From the NCBI RefSeq assembly GCF_954871325.1, contig NC_088775.1, positions 91,394,805 to 91,458,804 on the forward strand: DNA of 64,000 nucleotides. The letters are read 5' to 3'. The DNA comes from Gordionus sp. m RMFG-2023 (taxonomy: Eukaryota > Nematomorpha > Gordioida > Chordodea > Parachordodidae). The notes beneath the pieces are model-generated. The model saw only the letters and a list, made by a program, of their open reading frames with translations, ran no database searches and was not told where the DNA came from. Positions 27,300-39,210 of the stretch are shown here, piece after piece. The position numbers and the translations under genes are program-made. Position 1 is the stretch's first letter. Each line of letters begins with the position of its first letter.

Positions 27300-27993
27300 G
27301 ACAAAACTAAAATATTAAAACAACTATACAAAAATATGTAAAAATATATAAAATTACTAAATAAAAATATATATTAATAGTATCGAAGGCTCTAAAAAGA
27401 GCTTAATTTACTAATGAAGTACCTAAAAAACAAGTATAATTGTGTTTAAAAATTTTCCAATTGAAGTTTTTGTGAAGGATTCCCGATTTTAGTTAGTATT
27501 GTTAAAAAAATTTTGTGATAAATTTAAAAAAAAATATATGTAGATAGACTGTAAAAAATTGCTGTTAGTTGAAATGACTATTGGCTGAAATTTAAAGTTA
27601 TTTAATTTTGAATATTTATTAATTTTTTTATTTTCCCGACAAGTAAGAAGGTTTGTATTAAATGATGAAGGAAAGGATGATACCCAGGTTGCATCCCAAA
27701 TAAGGGATTTAATATTAGATCAAGGGGTGTAGGTTAAGCCGTTGCGTCACAGTCTACATATATATTTTTTTAAACATTATCACGAAAAATTTTTAGCATA
27801 ATAAACAAAAATCGCTAATCCTTATTTCTTAAACAAAAACTTTAATTGGAAATTTTTAAACACAATTATACTTGTTTTATAGGTACATTTTCTTTATTAA
27901 ATTAATTTTTTTAGAGCCTTCGATACTAATATTATATATTTTTATTTAGTAATTTTACATTATATAGTTGTTTTAATATTTTAGTGTTTTATC
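27300..27993. mobile_element. Foldback-type inverted-repeat element, 694 bp
   Basis: The left arm 27300-27552 and right arm 27749-27993 are long inverted copies. The outer ends read gacaaaactaaaatattaaa and, in reverse complement, gataaaacactaaaatatta. Internal matches include tagtatcgaaggctcta, aacaagtataattgtgttta and a tatatgtagatagactgt block. The ~196-bp loop is less biased and includes a ccaggttgcatccca segment. There is no coding capacity. Long arms with a short unique loop are typical of foldback or MITE-like non-autonomous elements. No clear target-site duplication could be separated from the AT-rich flanks. Confidence 0.75.
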
Positions 27994-30420
27994 TCAAAAT
28001 AAAATTTTTATGAGTTAAAAAATTTCTTTAATTATATTAAATATTTATTAATTTTTTTTAATAGTTTGTTCGATCAAACTTTACTTGTAACTAATAAACT
28101 TTTTATTTTTTCTTAAAATTATGTGCGAAATATTTTTCTGTTTTGTACACTCTTTTTTAAATATATGTAGGTTTTAAATTTAATGTTTAAAACATTTCAA
28201 CTCTTTCTTTATTTGAATAGTTCAAAATATTCTTAAAAATTATGTAATTTCTATAAATTATTTTTATAAAAAAGATTTGAAATGTGTAGGTAATATCATT
28301 AATGCTTTATTTGGTATGGAGGGAATTAAAGAGATTAATCCCAAAATATTATTAAAATTTATTGAATGATATTTATTTACTATTGTACAAAAAAAAATTG
28401 TAAAAATAAAATTATATATATTAATATATTTCTTTTTAAAATGATAACCTTATTAAATATAACATGATAGTTTAACAACTTTACTATTTGATGCACCCAT
28501 TATATAATGTGCCTCCAATAAATAGCTAGTCAAAGAATAAAGGATAAGTTAAATCCTTATAATTTGATATATACTAGAAATTTGTAATTTTTTGATGCTA
28601 GATTACTCATATATTTTTTTAAAATTTAATTGAGGAGAATAGAAAATTTGTTTAAATTATGGTGTAATAATAACAGATAATATAAATTCAATGCACAAAT
28701 TATCCTGGCATAGTTAACCCTATTTTCAGGATATTTAAATTTATAATATTTATTGTCTATTATTTTTTTATTAAACTAATAATATTTTAATTAATTTCCA
28801 GTTAATGGGCTTGATTATTTCAGTAATTAATAAATTTAATATAATCTTAATCTGTTTATATATATATATATATATATAATATATCTATATTAATTTAGTA
28901 AGGAAGATCGACACAGATAGTAAAATATAATATTTTCCTTAGGCAAACCATTATATATATATATATATATAAACTGTTTATCAAAAAAAAATAGAGCACA
29001 AATTTTGTTCATCTTTGATTATCAATAATAAGTTTTGAGCTTAATATTCTTTAATTTAATAATCATTTATTTAATATAAGGGTTGCCATTTCTCACATAT
29101 TTAATAGTAAATTCCCTCATTTTTCTCAAATAAAATAGAGTATAACCACAATAATTAAACTTAATTTATACAAATGTTACAGATTTTAAATAAAAATTAT
29201 ATTATAATTTTTAAATTTATTTAAAAATATAAAATATATTTAGTTAAATTTGAGAATAATTTTATATCAATTGTTGACGAATCTAAATATATAAAGTTTA
29301 GAAACTTTTAATATAAATAATATTCAAAATTTTAAAACATTTATTTTAATTTTTATTAAATAATTTCATTCTATTTTAACATTTTACCTTAAAAATTTAT
29401 TGTCCAAATAGACTTTATAGACCATTGTTATGCAATATAAAGATTATTAATATGTAATTTTAAAATAAGATAAAACATAACTGAAAAATTAATAGAATTA
29501 TTATTAATTCTCTTTTATATTATTACAATATTCATATAAAAATAAGTCACATTTTTATTTTTCTTTTATTATTATAAATATCTTATCTCCTTTAACCAAA
29601 AACAATTTTTCTTTTATATATTTTTTTAACAATAAATAAATAAATCATCAAATAACCAATTATGTAAAATGAAAAATGTTCGTTTAAAATTGATATCAAA
29701 AAAAATATATCAATTGTCAAAATAAATTAATTTTAAAATAATGTTAATATGATAAAATAAAATGTTAATATAAAATAATCTTAATCACTTATTTAACAAT
29801 AACCAATAAGCTTGCAGATGTGAAATACTAAATCTTTGAACAAGGATAATGAAGCTTATGAAGAACAGTTAAGGTTTTAGATATTATTTAAGAAAAGATA
29901 TGATCTTCTGGAATTTTTAAATATTTGGAAATTTTAAGCTGTTCTTTTTGCTCTAGAGGTTGGAGTTTAATTTGATAGGCATATTAATCTATATAAGAAT
30001 AGAAGCAAATGGGAAATTGTTTTCAGTTCTATGGAGTCTGAGTAATTCTGTCAGGCCTCTTTCTATAGGATCTAATATGTGCAGATGGCTCAATTATTGC
30101 AGGTATAATTGCTTTAATATATATAATGAACCTTTTAAGGTCGAATTTATGAACGATTTAATTGAGATGACCATCTTTCCTTGTTTTAATTTCTATTCTT
30201 ATAGTCACAATTTTACTCACTTGTAATTTAATCTATATTTCACATCTTAGTAAAGAAATTAAAAGCTATAAGTAAATAACTATTATATATTTTTTTATGA
30301 TACTGAGAATAAAACTTAATACTATTGATAAATAAACAGTCATTGAAAATTAACTTTGATAACACTAAAAAAAAATTAATATTACCTGGGATTTTATTAT
30401 TAATTGAATTTCCATTGCAT
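27994..30420. other. AT-rich spacer
   Basis: Contains two TA microsatellites (28857-28971) and an 88-codon plus-strand frame (29960-30226) without recognisable similarity. Nothing else is supported. Confidence 0.5.
28857..28971. repeat. Two (TA)n microsatellites
   Basis: Pure TA runs at about 28857-28880 and 28951-28971, separated by ~70 bp that includes gaagatcgacacagatag. Simple slippage repeats. Confidence 0.9.
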
Positions 30421-30436
30421 ATAAAAGTTAGAGATT
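30421..30436. repeat. 16-bp TSD of LINE, left
   Basis: ATAAAAGTTAGAGATT occurs here and exactly again at 31907-31922. The pair brackets the LINE fragment. The leading A bases of the right copy merge with the A-rich tail, so the true length may be slightly less than 16. Confidence 0.9.
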
Positions 30437-31906
30437 CGCATCACATGCCTCAAGCATATGAAAAACAACAAAGCTAGGGGTCCAGACGATATTCCAATAG
30501 AAAGCCTTAAAGCACTAGGAGATGATGGAATACATCTCCTCCTGTACAATAAAATACTTGGAAATGAAGAGGTTCCCCAAAAATAGAGGAAGAGCTATCT
30601 AGTTCCTATCTTCAAAAATAAAGGGGATCCACACAATTGTCAAAATTACAGGGGCATAAAACTAATGTCACACTGTCTAAAACTATACGAAAAAATAATA
30701 GAAAAAAGATTAAGAGATATAATCGAAATAGGAGAGACACAGTTTGGCTTTATGCCTGGAAGATCAACAACCAATGCTATCCATGCAATTAGGCAAATGA
30801 GTGAAAAATACAGAGAAAAGAACAAAAAGCTACACATGGTCTTTCTCGATCTAGAAAAGGCCTTCGATAGAATCCCAAGAAAACTTATCTGGTGAGCGCT
30901 ACGCCACAAAAAAGTTCCCGAAAAATATATAAGAATAATACAGGATATGTATATGGGACATACAACAATGGTCCGTAGCACAACAGGTACTTCAGCAAGC
31001 TTCACAATAGCCGAAGGAGTTCATCAAGGGTCGGCTCTCAGCCCACTTCTCTTCATTACAGTAATAGATGTATTAGCACAGTCTATACCTCAAACAGTCC
31101 CGTGGAATATGATATTTGCAGATGATATTGTGATACTTGCCGAATCCAAGGATGAAATGAAAGAAAGGTTAGTGAATTGGATAAATATCCTAGAAACGCA
31201 CGGATTAAAATTAAATAGAGAAAAGACGGAGTATATGGTGTTAGGAGGAGATGAAACGGAGAGTATTGATATAAATGATTGGCAGATATCCGCAATTAAA
31301 AGCTGCAAATATTTGGGCTCCACTATACAAACAAACGGCACAATAGAAAAAGAGATAAAGAATAAGATTAATCAAGGGTGGTTAAAGTGGAGATCTTTTT
31401 CTGGAGTGCTATTTGACAAAAGAATCCCACACAAATTAAAGGGAAAAATCTACAGTTCCATAGTACAACCAACTATTCTATATAGTTCGGAAACATGGCC
31501 AACCAAAGAATCAGACGAGAGAAGTCACAAACTATGGAGATGAGAATGCTGAGGATGATTGCTGGGGTAACAAGAAAGGATAAGGTGCGCAGTACAAGAA
31601 TACTAAATAGTTTAAAGGTAGTGCCCATTAAGACTAAGTTAATGGTAAACAGACTTAGGTGGTATGGGCACACAATGAGAAGGCCTATGAACTACATAGG
31701 AAATAAAGTTGAAAGTTTGGAAGTGATGGGCAAACGTAAAAGAGGAAGGCCAAAACTTCAATGGGGCCATAAAGTTAGAGCCAATATAAAGAAGTATAAA
31801 ATAGATAAAAGAGATTGTATGAATAACATAAAGTGGAGAGAGATGTTGAAGGAGCTTACCACCAGAAAAGGTGAAAGCTAAAGAGAAAAAAATAAAAAAT
31901 AAAAAA
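30437..31906 (+). mobile_element. RTE-like non-LTR retrotransposon, 5'-truncated, 1470 bp
   Basis: The insertion is defined by a 16-bp direct repeat on both sides, by a sequence that starts directly inside the reverse transcriptase region, and by a 3' tail of A-rich TAAAAAA-type repeats (31882-31906). This is the structure left by target-primed reverse transcription. The endonuclease half of the ORF is missing. The G+C content is visibly higher than the surroundings, consistent with insertion later than the surrounding spacer. The clade call (RTE-like) rests on the DLEKAFDRIPRKLIW, VHQGSALSPLLF and FADD motifs and on the C-terminal RLRWYGHTMRR and KRKRGRPKLQW blocks. Confidence 0.92.
30440..31881 (+). 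pseudogene. LINE reverse transcriptase, C-terminal ~480 residues
   Basis: In one frame the sequence reads KNNKARGPDDIPIE (near 30460), GDPHNCQNYRGIKLMSHCLK (30627-30686) and the template-grip block QFGFMPGRSTTNA. Motif A is VFLDLEKAFDRIP with the first catalytic Asp at 30848, motif B is VHQGSALSPLLF, and motif C is FADD at 31115-31126. All catalytic Asp residues are present. The thumb and C-terminal region follow, ending KGES-stop at 31881. Breaks are a TAG at 30584 and a TGA at 30893 (both where the family has Trp) and one frame change near 31515-31530, after which reading continues in the next frame. Three lesions mean it is dead but not ancient. Confidence 0.92.
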
Positions 31907-31922
31907 ATAAAAGTTAGAGATT
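31907..31922. repeat. 16-bp TSD of LINE, right
   Basis: Exact copy of 30421-30436, immediately after the A-rich tail of the LINE. Confidence 0.9.
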
Positions 31923-34900
31923 AAGATAAATCAAAAAAAACACACCAAAAATATACTAAACCAAAAATTCAAGCCTTTCTTTCAGCAACTTCTAGATTTT
32001 ACATAGATCTTGAAGATTCATTATTAGTAATAATTTTAGCCCTTTATTTTATAATAAATTCACCCAATAAATAGCATGTATTTATAAAATTTGAATTTAA
32101 TTTTAAGATAGAACTCCGTTCAATACAAACATTTAAAAATTCTCCCCTATAATTTTTGTTCTTATCCAGTCCCTCACCGGTGTAAATTGTGAAAAATCTT
32201 TCAAATAAATTCAGTTTTTAATAAAGCATTATCCTTCCATATGAAGCATTAATTAATTAACAAATATTTAAGAATTTCTATCAATCTTTAACTAGGCTAT
32301 GACATCCAAACTCCAAACCTCCATTTTTAGTTTAACCTTCTCTTCATTTCCTCTCTTTCGAAAAGTGTAATATTTACGGCATGTGTTAATTTAATATGGT
32401 CAAGAAACACATTATTTCTAGAGTGATCAGGTTTAATAGCTTTGATGTTTAAAAAAATCCCTATAAAAAACTAACGCCATTCCGCTTTACTTCTTTTTCG
32501 TTAACTCTTATTATTGTTCGATTAATATGAAATTCATTCAATTTTAATTTGTTTAGCAGAATCTGCTAATTCCCTTCTATATTATAACCTAATAAAACCC
32601 GGTTAAAATTTTATAAATTTTTTTACCAATTACGGTTTATTTTTTGAACTCTGGTCATGAAAATTTATTATTTTATTCCTTTTTGATATAGATGCATATA
32701 ATATTTTACCTCAAAATTTATTTCAAAGGTCGAAATAATATAATTCTCTATTTTTTATTCACTTTTCTTAATCAATATTTCATTTGTGATTTCTGCAGAT
32801 AAGAAAAATAAGAACAAGAGAAAAAAGCCAGCCACAGTAACAAAAAATTATTTTATGTCATATTATAATTTTATAGGCATTTATTATGTATATGTCTTAA
32901 AGTATTTATGGGAAATATAAAAATATTAAAGGTTTAAGCAAGCTATCAAATAACAATGATGATATTTTACATTAGAAGGATCTTCCATTGAAGATTTTAT
33001 ATTTCCATAAAAAATATTTTAATATAAAAATAGTTTATAATTTTTTAGTATGTGCTATTTATTATCCATAACAAGAGGCTCTTCTTATCACTTACTTTTA
33101 TTTTTATATAATACAATAATTATCGTATTTGAAATTCTAATTATTAAATCATCATTTTGAAAAATTAAATTTTTATATATATATTATATATTAAATAAAA
33201 AGTAGTACATAAGCTTTAAAAAATAGGTTAACTCCAATAAAGTGTAATAAAATTTTTAGAGAATAAAACATTAAATATGTTATTTATTCTATAATTAGAA
33301 AGATAAAATAATTTTTGACATGTTGTTTTTGTATTATAATATAAATTTGAATATGAATTAGACGAAACTAAACTAATTAATTGATAACATTTTTTATAAA
33401 ATTTAAATTTGGCTAAGATAAGAAACGAAAAAATAATTTTTTTATTATATAGACCTGGATGAATAGTTTTATGTATATGCTATAAATTAAATTTTTAAAT
33501 GGTAAATAAAATTCTATGAATATTTTTGTATTAAATATAACAGCACACATTGATCATAGGCACCAGCTATTGAGTTAGTCTTAAGAATAGCAAAGGTTAA
33601 GTTAAATACTAAACATTCCTAGTTAAAGGATTAAAATTTTGAAAATAAAAATGTTTTTTTAAATAATTAAAATAGAATATTGTATTTGTAAATATAATTA
33701 TTATAAAAATTATATATATTAATAACTATATTTTTAAATCCAGGCTATTCTACTTTATAAATATTTATACATAATATGTAGAGAAATTTTTTTTTGAAAA
33801 ATGTAACAAAAAATATGAGAAAACTAGGTTAATTTTTCAAACATCAATGAAAAATTATCTTTATCATTTTCAAGTATAACGTTTACAAAACAAATATTAA
33901 AAACGAAATCTAATTTGAATATCGGTTTTAGTTTTACCCTCTGCCCCTTTCTTTCACAACCATGAGTTCAGGCTAGTCGAGCTTGGCCATTGGACAATCA
34001 TAACCCTCTGAAAAATAAAAATTAGAGTTGTTGTTCTCCTAAAACGGGGGAGGGAAGTTGGTTCAAAGTGGCCTATGCTAAAAAATTATTAAGTTTGATT
34101 TTGATCATATAATATTATCAGAATAACCTAACATTTTTTGTAATACATTATAGCTGAAAATTATGTTCAGAATATTTATTTCCCATATTTTCAATAAGAA
34201 AATGGAGATCGATATTATCATTCTCTTTTTAAATTTGTATATAAAACAGCTGGGGGGGGGATCTAAAATTGCAAAATCTTATTACAGGTTGTACCAAAAA
34301 CCAATAGGTTGGCTCATAGTTTAGAATTTATATTAATATGAATATAATGGAAATCTATGATTATTTCCTTTAGAAAATTCATTACACCAAATATTAAATT
34401 TGCAATATATTATGATAATAGTCAGTTTGATTAAAATATCATTCAGTTTATTTAATTTTTGGAATCTTTTTTTAATATACTAGAGTAATTTTGTAATTTT
34501 GAAACTTATTAAGACGACGCTTTGGTGTATCTTGTATATAATGAAAAAGGCGAAAATTTTGCTACTATTGAATGGTTATCACTTTATATGTTTGTGGGCT
34601 CGATTCCAAATATTCCTTTCGATGCAAAATTCATGAGAATAATATATCAAAATATTTGCTGCCTCCGCTTCATATAATTTAGGAAATAGATTAGCTTAGA
34701 CCGTTATTTTTTGATATATGGAAACCATAGAGGTATTTCCCAGCCTCATTATAAAAAAACAAAGGAAAAACATTTTAGAATATTTTTATCGGAAAATTAT
34801 TTTAAAACATCTTAGTTATAAATTTCAAATTTTATAATTAATATAAGGTTTAACTAATATCTCATGTTAAACTAGTAGGTATAGAAAAGTTTAAAGTAGA

Positions 34901-35060
34901 TAAAGTAGACTGAGTAAGCCAGGCATAGCTTTGACAGTCATCTTATACTTATCTCTATTCAATTTTATATACTGTAAACATAAATTATTCTATTTATTAT
35001 TAAAAGAAGAAAATAGATGAGAAAAAATCTGCGAAACAATAAAATTATTTTTTTAAACTT
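31923..35060. other. AT-rich spacer
   Basis: No gene recognised. It includes a G9 tract (34252-34260) and GC-richer patches at 33935-34075 (for example gtcgagcttggcc and aacgggggagggaag) that lack a partner or a reading frame. Confidence 0.5.
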
Positions 35061-35275
35061 TATAAGGGTATTGGGTATATTTGTTAAAATTGTGATTCAT
35101 TAGTATTTACATTCTTTCAAATTTATGCTATTAATTCTTCGGGATCACCCATTATAACATTTTTATTCAAGATTATAAGGGTATAATGTTTAATTTACTT
35201 AGAATTGTGATTTATAAATATTTACATTATTTTTTTTCCAATTTATAATAAAACTTTGGGTTTAGCATCACAAAC
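35061..35275. repeat. Two-copy tandem repeat, ~113 bp
   Basis: Two head-to-tail copies start at 35061 and 35174, both beginning ttataagggta and sharing aattgtgattcat/tata and tatttacatt. Divergence is moderate. It is non-coding and lies just outside the left arm of the large inverted repeat. Confidence 0.6.
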
Positions 35276-35400
35276 GAATATTTATCATAAAAGTTTTTTT
35301 AATATAGGTTAGCCAATAGTGTTTTTAGGTCTTGTTTTTATTTTTTAACCAAAAATATTATATAAAATAAGAGTAATTGATTTTATTCAAATTAAAAGTA
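35276..35400. other. Short spacer
   Basis: AT-rich; nothing recognised. Confidence 0.5.
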
Positions 35401-36618
35401 AATTCATAGCAAATTTGGATATATACTATAATTATGGCAAAAAATTAATACAGCAAGCGGATATGAATTTAAATATCTCCTTTTATCTCATAGCAAATTT
35501 GGATATAATTATGGCAAAATATTAAAAATACAGCAATCATTATAAGTGTTTCGGATATGAATTTAAAATTTATCTCCTTTATTTTAGAAGGTAGCTAATG
35601 CTTAAAATTAGAAAATATAGGTTAGAGTTAATATATATATAGAAATAGTTGAGTAAATTTTGGCAATAGTTATCCAAATAAAAAAAATAAAAAATCCGAC
35701 TTGTTTAAAATATTAGGTACTGTTTATTATCCCTAATTTCTTATCAATTTAAAGCATAGTAATATCCCAGAGATTTTTAAATTGATATTCAAAAAAAAAT
35801 TTACGTGACCTATGTTTTGCATTATAAAAACTTTAAGTGATAAAAAAAATTTGAGAAGTAACCAACCCAGTATTAAAAACCTTTATTACGAAACAAATTT
35901 TATCGAAACCATTATCACGAAATTTCATGTATCGCTAAGAAATTGAGCAAAGATAATATTGCTACACCAATTTCGAGATAATTTTACCCCGAAATATTTA
36001 TTGAAGACAATCGCGAACCTTTTACAGCAAATTGATTTTTGCACAGCGAACACTCTCGAGCAAATATATTTTAGCGAAACTTTCATCTTAAACCAATTTT
36101 AGCAAAACTTTAATGGCGAACCCATTGTAGGGAGATTTTTATAGCGAATGTATGCAGAGCATTTATGGCAAAACAATAAATATATTGCGATGCATTAATA
36201 AAATGAAAAACAATATATTGAATAATAATTTACCAACATAAATTCTTAAATCATAAGTTTTAAGGATATTTCATTACTTATTGTCTATTAAATTGCTAAA
36301 TAAAAATTTTAATTTTTTCAGAATTTTTTTTATTGAAAAATCCTAGTTAATTTTTTTTGTAGAATTTTTAATTTTTTTTAATGATTTTCTTCATTATTGT
36401 GTAAATGAAAAAAAAAGTAAATCTTATTTTTTTTCATTTCTATATTAAATTGTTATTTCTTTTTTCTGAGTCTTGGTAGCTTAATCATATTGTTTCCAAA
36501 TTAAAATATTATTATTAGAGTTCACCTTATCAAGGGATCCTCTCCCTTTTTTTTGTCATCAACCAGATCACACCCGATAATCAATTAGATCTTAAAATCC
36601 TGACATTATAATGCTTTT
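35401..36618 (+). repeat. Left arm of a ~1.2-kb inverted repeat pair
   Basis: In reverse complement this arm matches 45019-46270 along its whole length. Shared landmarks include tagcaaatttggatat, gaaggtagctaatgctta, agttgagtaaattttggcaa, acaagtcgg (complement), the ccaacccagtattaaaa block, cactctcgagcaaata, aatgctctgcat (complement), tattgcgatgcatt, aagggatcctctcc and gataatcaatt. The outer 85 bp are tandemly duplicated here (35401 and 35489) but single in the right arm. Between 35880 and 36190 it carries about ten TTCG, TTCGC or GCGAA motifs. It could be the terminal inverted repeat of one 10.9-kb element, or one of two independent opposite insertions of a 1.2-kb repeat. Confidence 0.8.
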
Positions 36619-36759
36619 ATCTCTGAGATCAACTGCTAAATTATACGAAGAAAAAAAATTATCCATATAAATTTTATAATTTTCGGAAAGTTAATCCTTC
36701 AATTAAATTTATTCCAAGTTCACTTTTATTAGCACTAATATTTGTATAATAGACATGAG

Positions 36760-36768
36760 ACTCTATCC
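36760..36768. repeat. TSD of GC-rich MITE, left (ACTCTATCC)
   Basis: The 9-mer ACTCTATCC precedes the GC-rich element and is repeated exactly at 36868-36876. An 8-bp hAT-type duplication within this 9-mer is compatible, since one base is shared with the element end. Confidence 0.75.
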
Positions 36769-36867
36769 AGGTGATCTGCATCGGGCCTAATTTTTTAGGC
36801 CCGAGCCCGGCCCGAAGCCCGTTTGGGCCGGGCCGTACTCGGGCCGGGCCTATATTTGCAGATCTCT
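36769..36867. mobile_element. 99-bp GC-rich hAT-like MITE
   Basis: A compact palindromic element. The left end reads AGGTGATCTGCA; the right end in reverse complement reads TAGAGATCTGCA. Between them are stacked cgggcc, ggcccgagcccggcccg and gggccgggcc motifs that can fold on themselves. It is strikingly GC-rich in AT-rich DNA and lies between exact copies of ACTCTATCC. It is too short to code for anything. Similar GGCCCGGCCC-bearing miniature elements are known among hAT MITEs; the superfamily call rests on the 8-9-bp duplication only. Confidence 0.75.
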
Positions 36868-36876
36868 ACTCTATCC
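36868..36876. repeat. TSD of GC-rich MITE, right (ACTCTATCC)
   Basis: Exact copy of 36760-36768 on the other side of the 99-bp element. Confidence 0.75.
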
Positions 36877-37989
36877 TGCTTAACTTAATTTATAATTTCT
36901 TAGGTGAAAAGAAAATTTTTATACATCATTCATATAGCAAATAGTTTGAATTTAGAGCACCTTTTTGATATTTCAGAATCATTTTCATGATACTGGGAAA
37001 TAAAGTTTTATTTTTCTCAATGTAGGAGTATTAGCTTAAATATTCATCTCTTTCGTACTTAATTTCGAGTTAAAAACTCTATTCCAGACTAATAATTGTG
37101 GTAATCCGATCAATTTATGCAAGTTTTTTTATGGAATATTGCGGAATGTTAATCACAATCTATTATAATAATCCACAAAATACGTCAATCAAATTTAGCC
37201 AATAGTGTTCTTTTAAAATATATTTGTCCAATAAAAATGATTATAGCGTAATCTGTGTAATAGTAATCACCTTACACACTAAACATTCATACACTTACCA
37301 TTTGATTCACTTCACATAGCAAATCAATGGTATCCAGATGGCACTTTCAGGTAGTTTATATCAAAGTAAATTTTTAATATTAATAAATAATTTTTAAAGA
37401 GTTAGAAAATCAAACATATTTTTTTCCTCCTCCTAAATCTATGCATAAAAATATCAGTCCAGAAGAACAACAATGTGCATTGAATGCACTGAATACATGT
37501 CTAATATTATACACATTCCTGAATATTTAGGGATCAGTAGAATTTTAAACGCATCAAGTACCAAATTCAATAGGAATAAGAAATTTATTTAAATAATATT
37601 TTAATTCTAGAATATACGTATAATTTAGAATTTAAACCATTATATTGAGGTTTCAAAAAGATAAGAGGCAAATATCTACTTATGCATAAAAATTACCTAA
37701 TTGAAAGATTTATAGTTTTATAAAATTCAAATATTTAATGGATTATGGAATGGATCCTTCTTAAGGGCTAAGGCACAAAATACATTTTGGTAACACAAAA
37801 CTCTCATATAGCAGGAATAAATTTTTAGATAACAAATTAAATACAAATGAATAACACATAAATAAAATTACTAAATGTATACATCATTAACATATTTTAT
37901 AAAAATAATGGAAAATTTTAGAATAACCCCAAATAAATATAAATTTTTAAATAACACCTCATAATATAAGAAAATTTTGTATCTCATAA
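36877..37989. other. AT-rich spacer with a short dispersed repeat
   Basis: 37195-37265 (a tagccaatagtgttctttta segment followed by ttgtccaataaaaatga) matches 22825-22870. Otherwise no gene or element was recognised. Confidence 0.5.
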
Positions 37990-38235
37990 CTTCATAATTG
38001 TAGAATTTATGTTATTCATAAATTATTATAACATTTTTGATTAAATGTAAAACTTTTTTGTTTTACTTATATTTATTTTACTATTGATTTTGAAAAATTT
38101 TCCATTTAAAATGGCAAAAAGATATGTAAACATTAGACAGATTTAATTCTTATAAACTCCTTACATCAGACATATTTTTCTGGATCCAAGGAAAAAATAA
38201 ATTATTCCTGGACTTGGAAATATTTTTCACCATTA
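37990..38235 (+). repeat. Dispersed repeat, short copy (with 25039-25600)
   Basis: Matches the two end blocks of 25039-25600 joined directly, without the ~290 bp found between them there. It is in the same orientation. Confidence 0.65.
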
Positions 38236-38279
38236 TTATGGACTTGGATATAGCTTGAGAAACATTTTAATTATTATAG

Positions 38280-39210
38280 TCTTAGATTCCTGCAAATTTT
38301 CTAATTTTAAATAAGGGCTAGAAATTGGCCTGAAAATTTATTTTGAAGACATGGCAAGGCCTGATCAAAAACTAAGGCACATTCAACTTTCATATTCTGA
38401 TTGTATTTTTAAATGCTTCGTGACTTTTTATATATATTTTATTTCAGTTCTCAACTAACAATATTATTATGGTCTTTAGCGAGTTTGAGAAAATTTTCCC
38501 AAGTGCGAGGACCTGGCTTGGGAATTTTTTTTAATATTAAGCATAGGTGTAATATTTAAAACAGAATATTTACATGGCCCTCTGGTAAAAGCTAATTTAA
38601 ATATATTTTTATTCAAAAAAATAGTATTCACTTTTAGTCTTAATGAGTTGGCCTTTGTCGGGTGAGCTGGGTTAAAATAGAATTAAAAATAGTTATGGTT
38701 TTTTAAGATTTAGAAATATTTTTTATAAAGTTATTATGGGTTGTGTTGGGCTTGGAAAATATTTTTATATTGGGCTGGGCTTGGGGATTTTTCAAAATTA
38801 TTATGAACTTGGACGCTTGATAATATTTTTATTATCAATTATGAGTCAGACATTGGCCTAAAACCTATTTTTTGCAGGTCTGGGCTTGACCTGATCAAAA
38901 AACAAAGGCCAATGGAAATCTGATTTTGATTGTATTTTTAAATTCATTATGATTATTTCAATATTTTAGTTCAGTTCTCAACTACCAAAATTATTATGAT
39001 CTTTCATTGGGATCGGAAGAATTTTTCAAAATTATTATGGTTTTGTACTTTGCCTGTGAATTCTTTTTAATGTTATATATTAGGTATAAGTGATCAATAA
39101 TATTTAACAAATAATAGTGGTATTATCAAGTAAAAGCTTTAAATTTATTCTTACTCAAACCATGGTATTTACACTTAGTTTTAATGGATTAATGAACCTG
39201 GCCTAAAGGG
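38280..39210. repeat. ~520-bp two-copy tandem repeat rich in ggcttgg/ggcctg
   Basis: The order ttggcctgaaaa, a gcctgatcaaaaact segment, gattgtatttttaaat, cagttctcaacta, attattatg, an aagcttta/aagcta block and gtattcacttttagtctta occurs from about 38335 and again from about 38853. The unit contains a GGGCTTGG-type motif roughly every 40-60 bases, usually followed by A-rich then T-rich runs. No coding frame is present. The same motif family appears at 22610-22740. Confidence 0.65.

Noticed and set aside
29960-30226. 88-codon plus-strand frame
   Set aside because: No domain, repeat or splice context recognised.
30646-31673. Several minus-strand frames opposite the RTE-like LINE
   Set aside because: Shadows of the reverse transcriptase coding strand.
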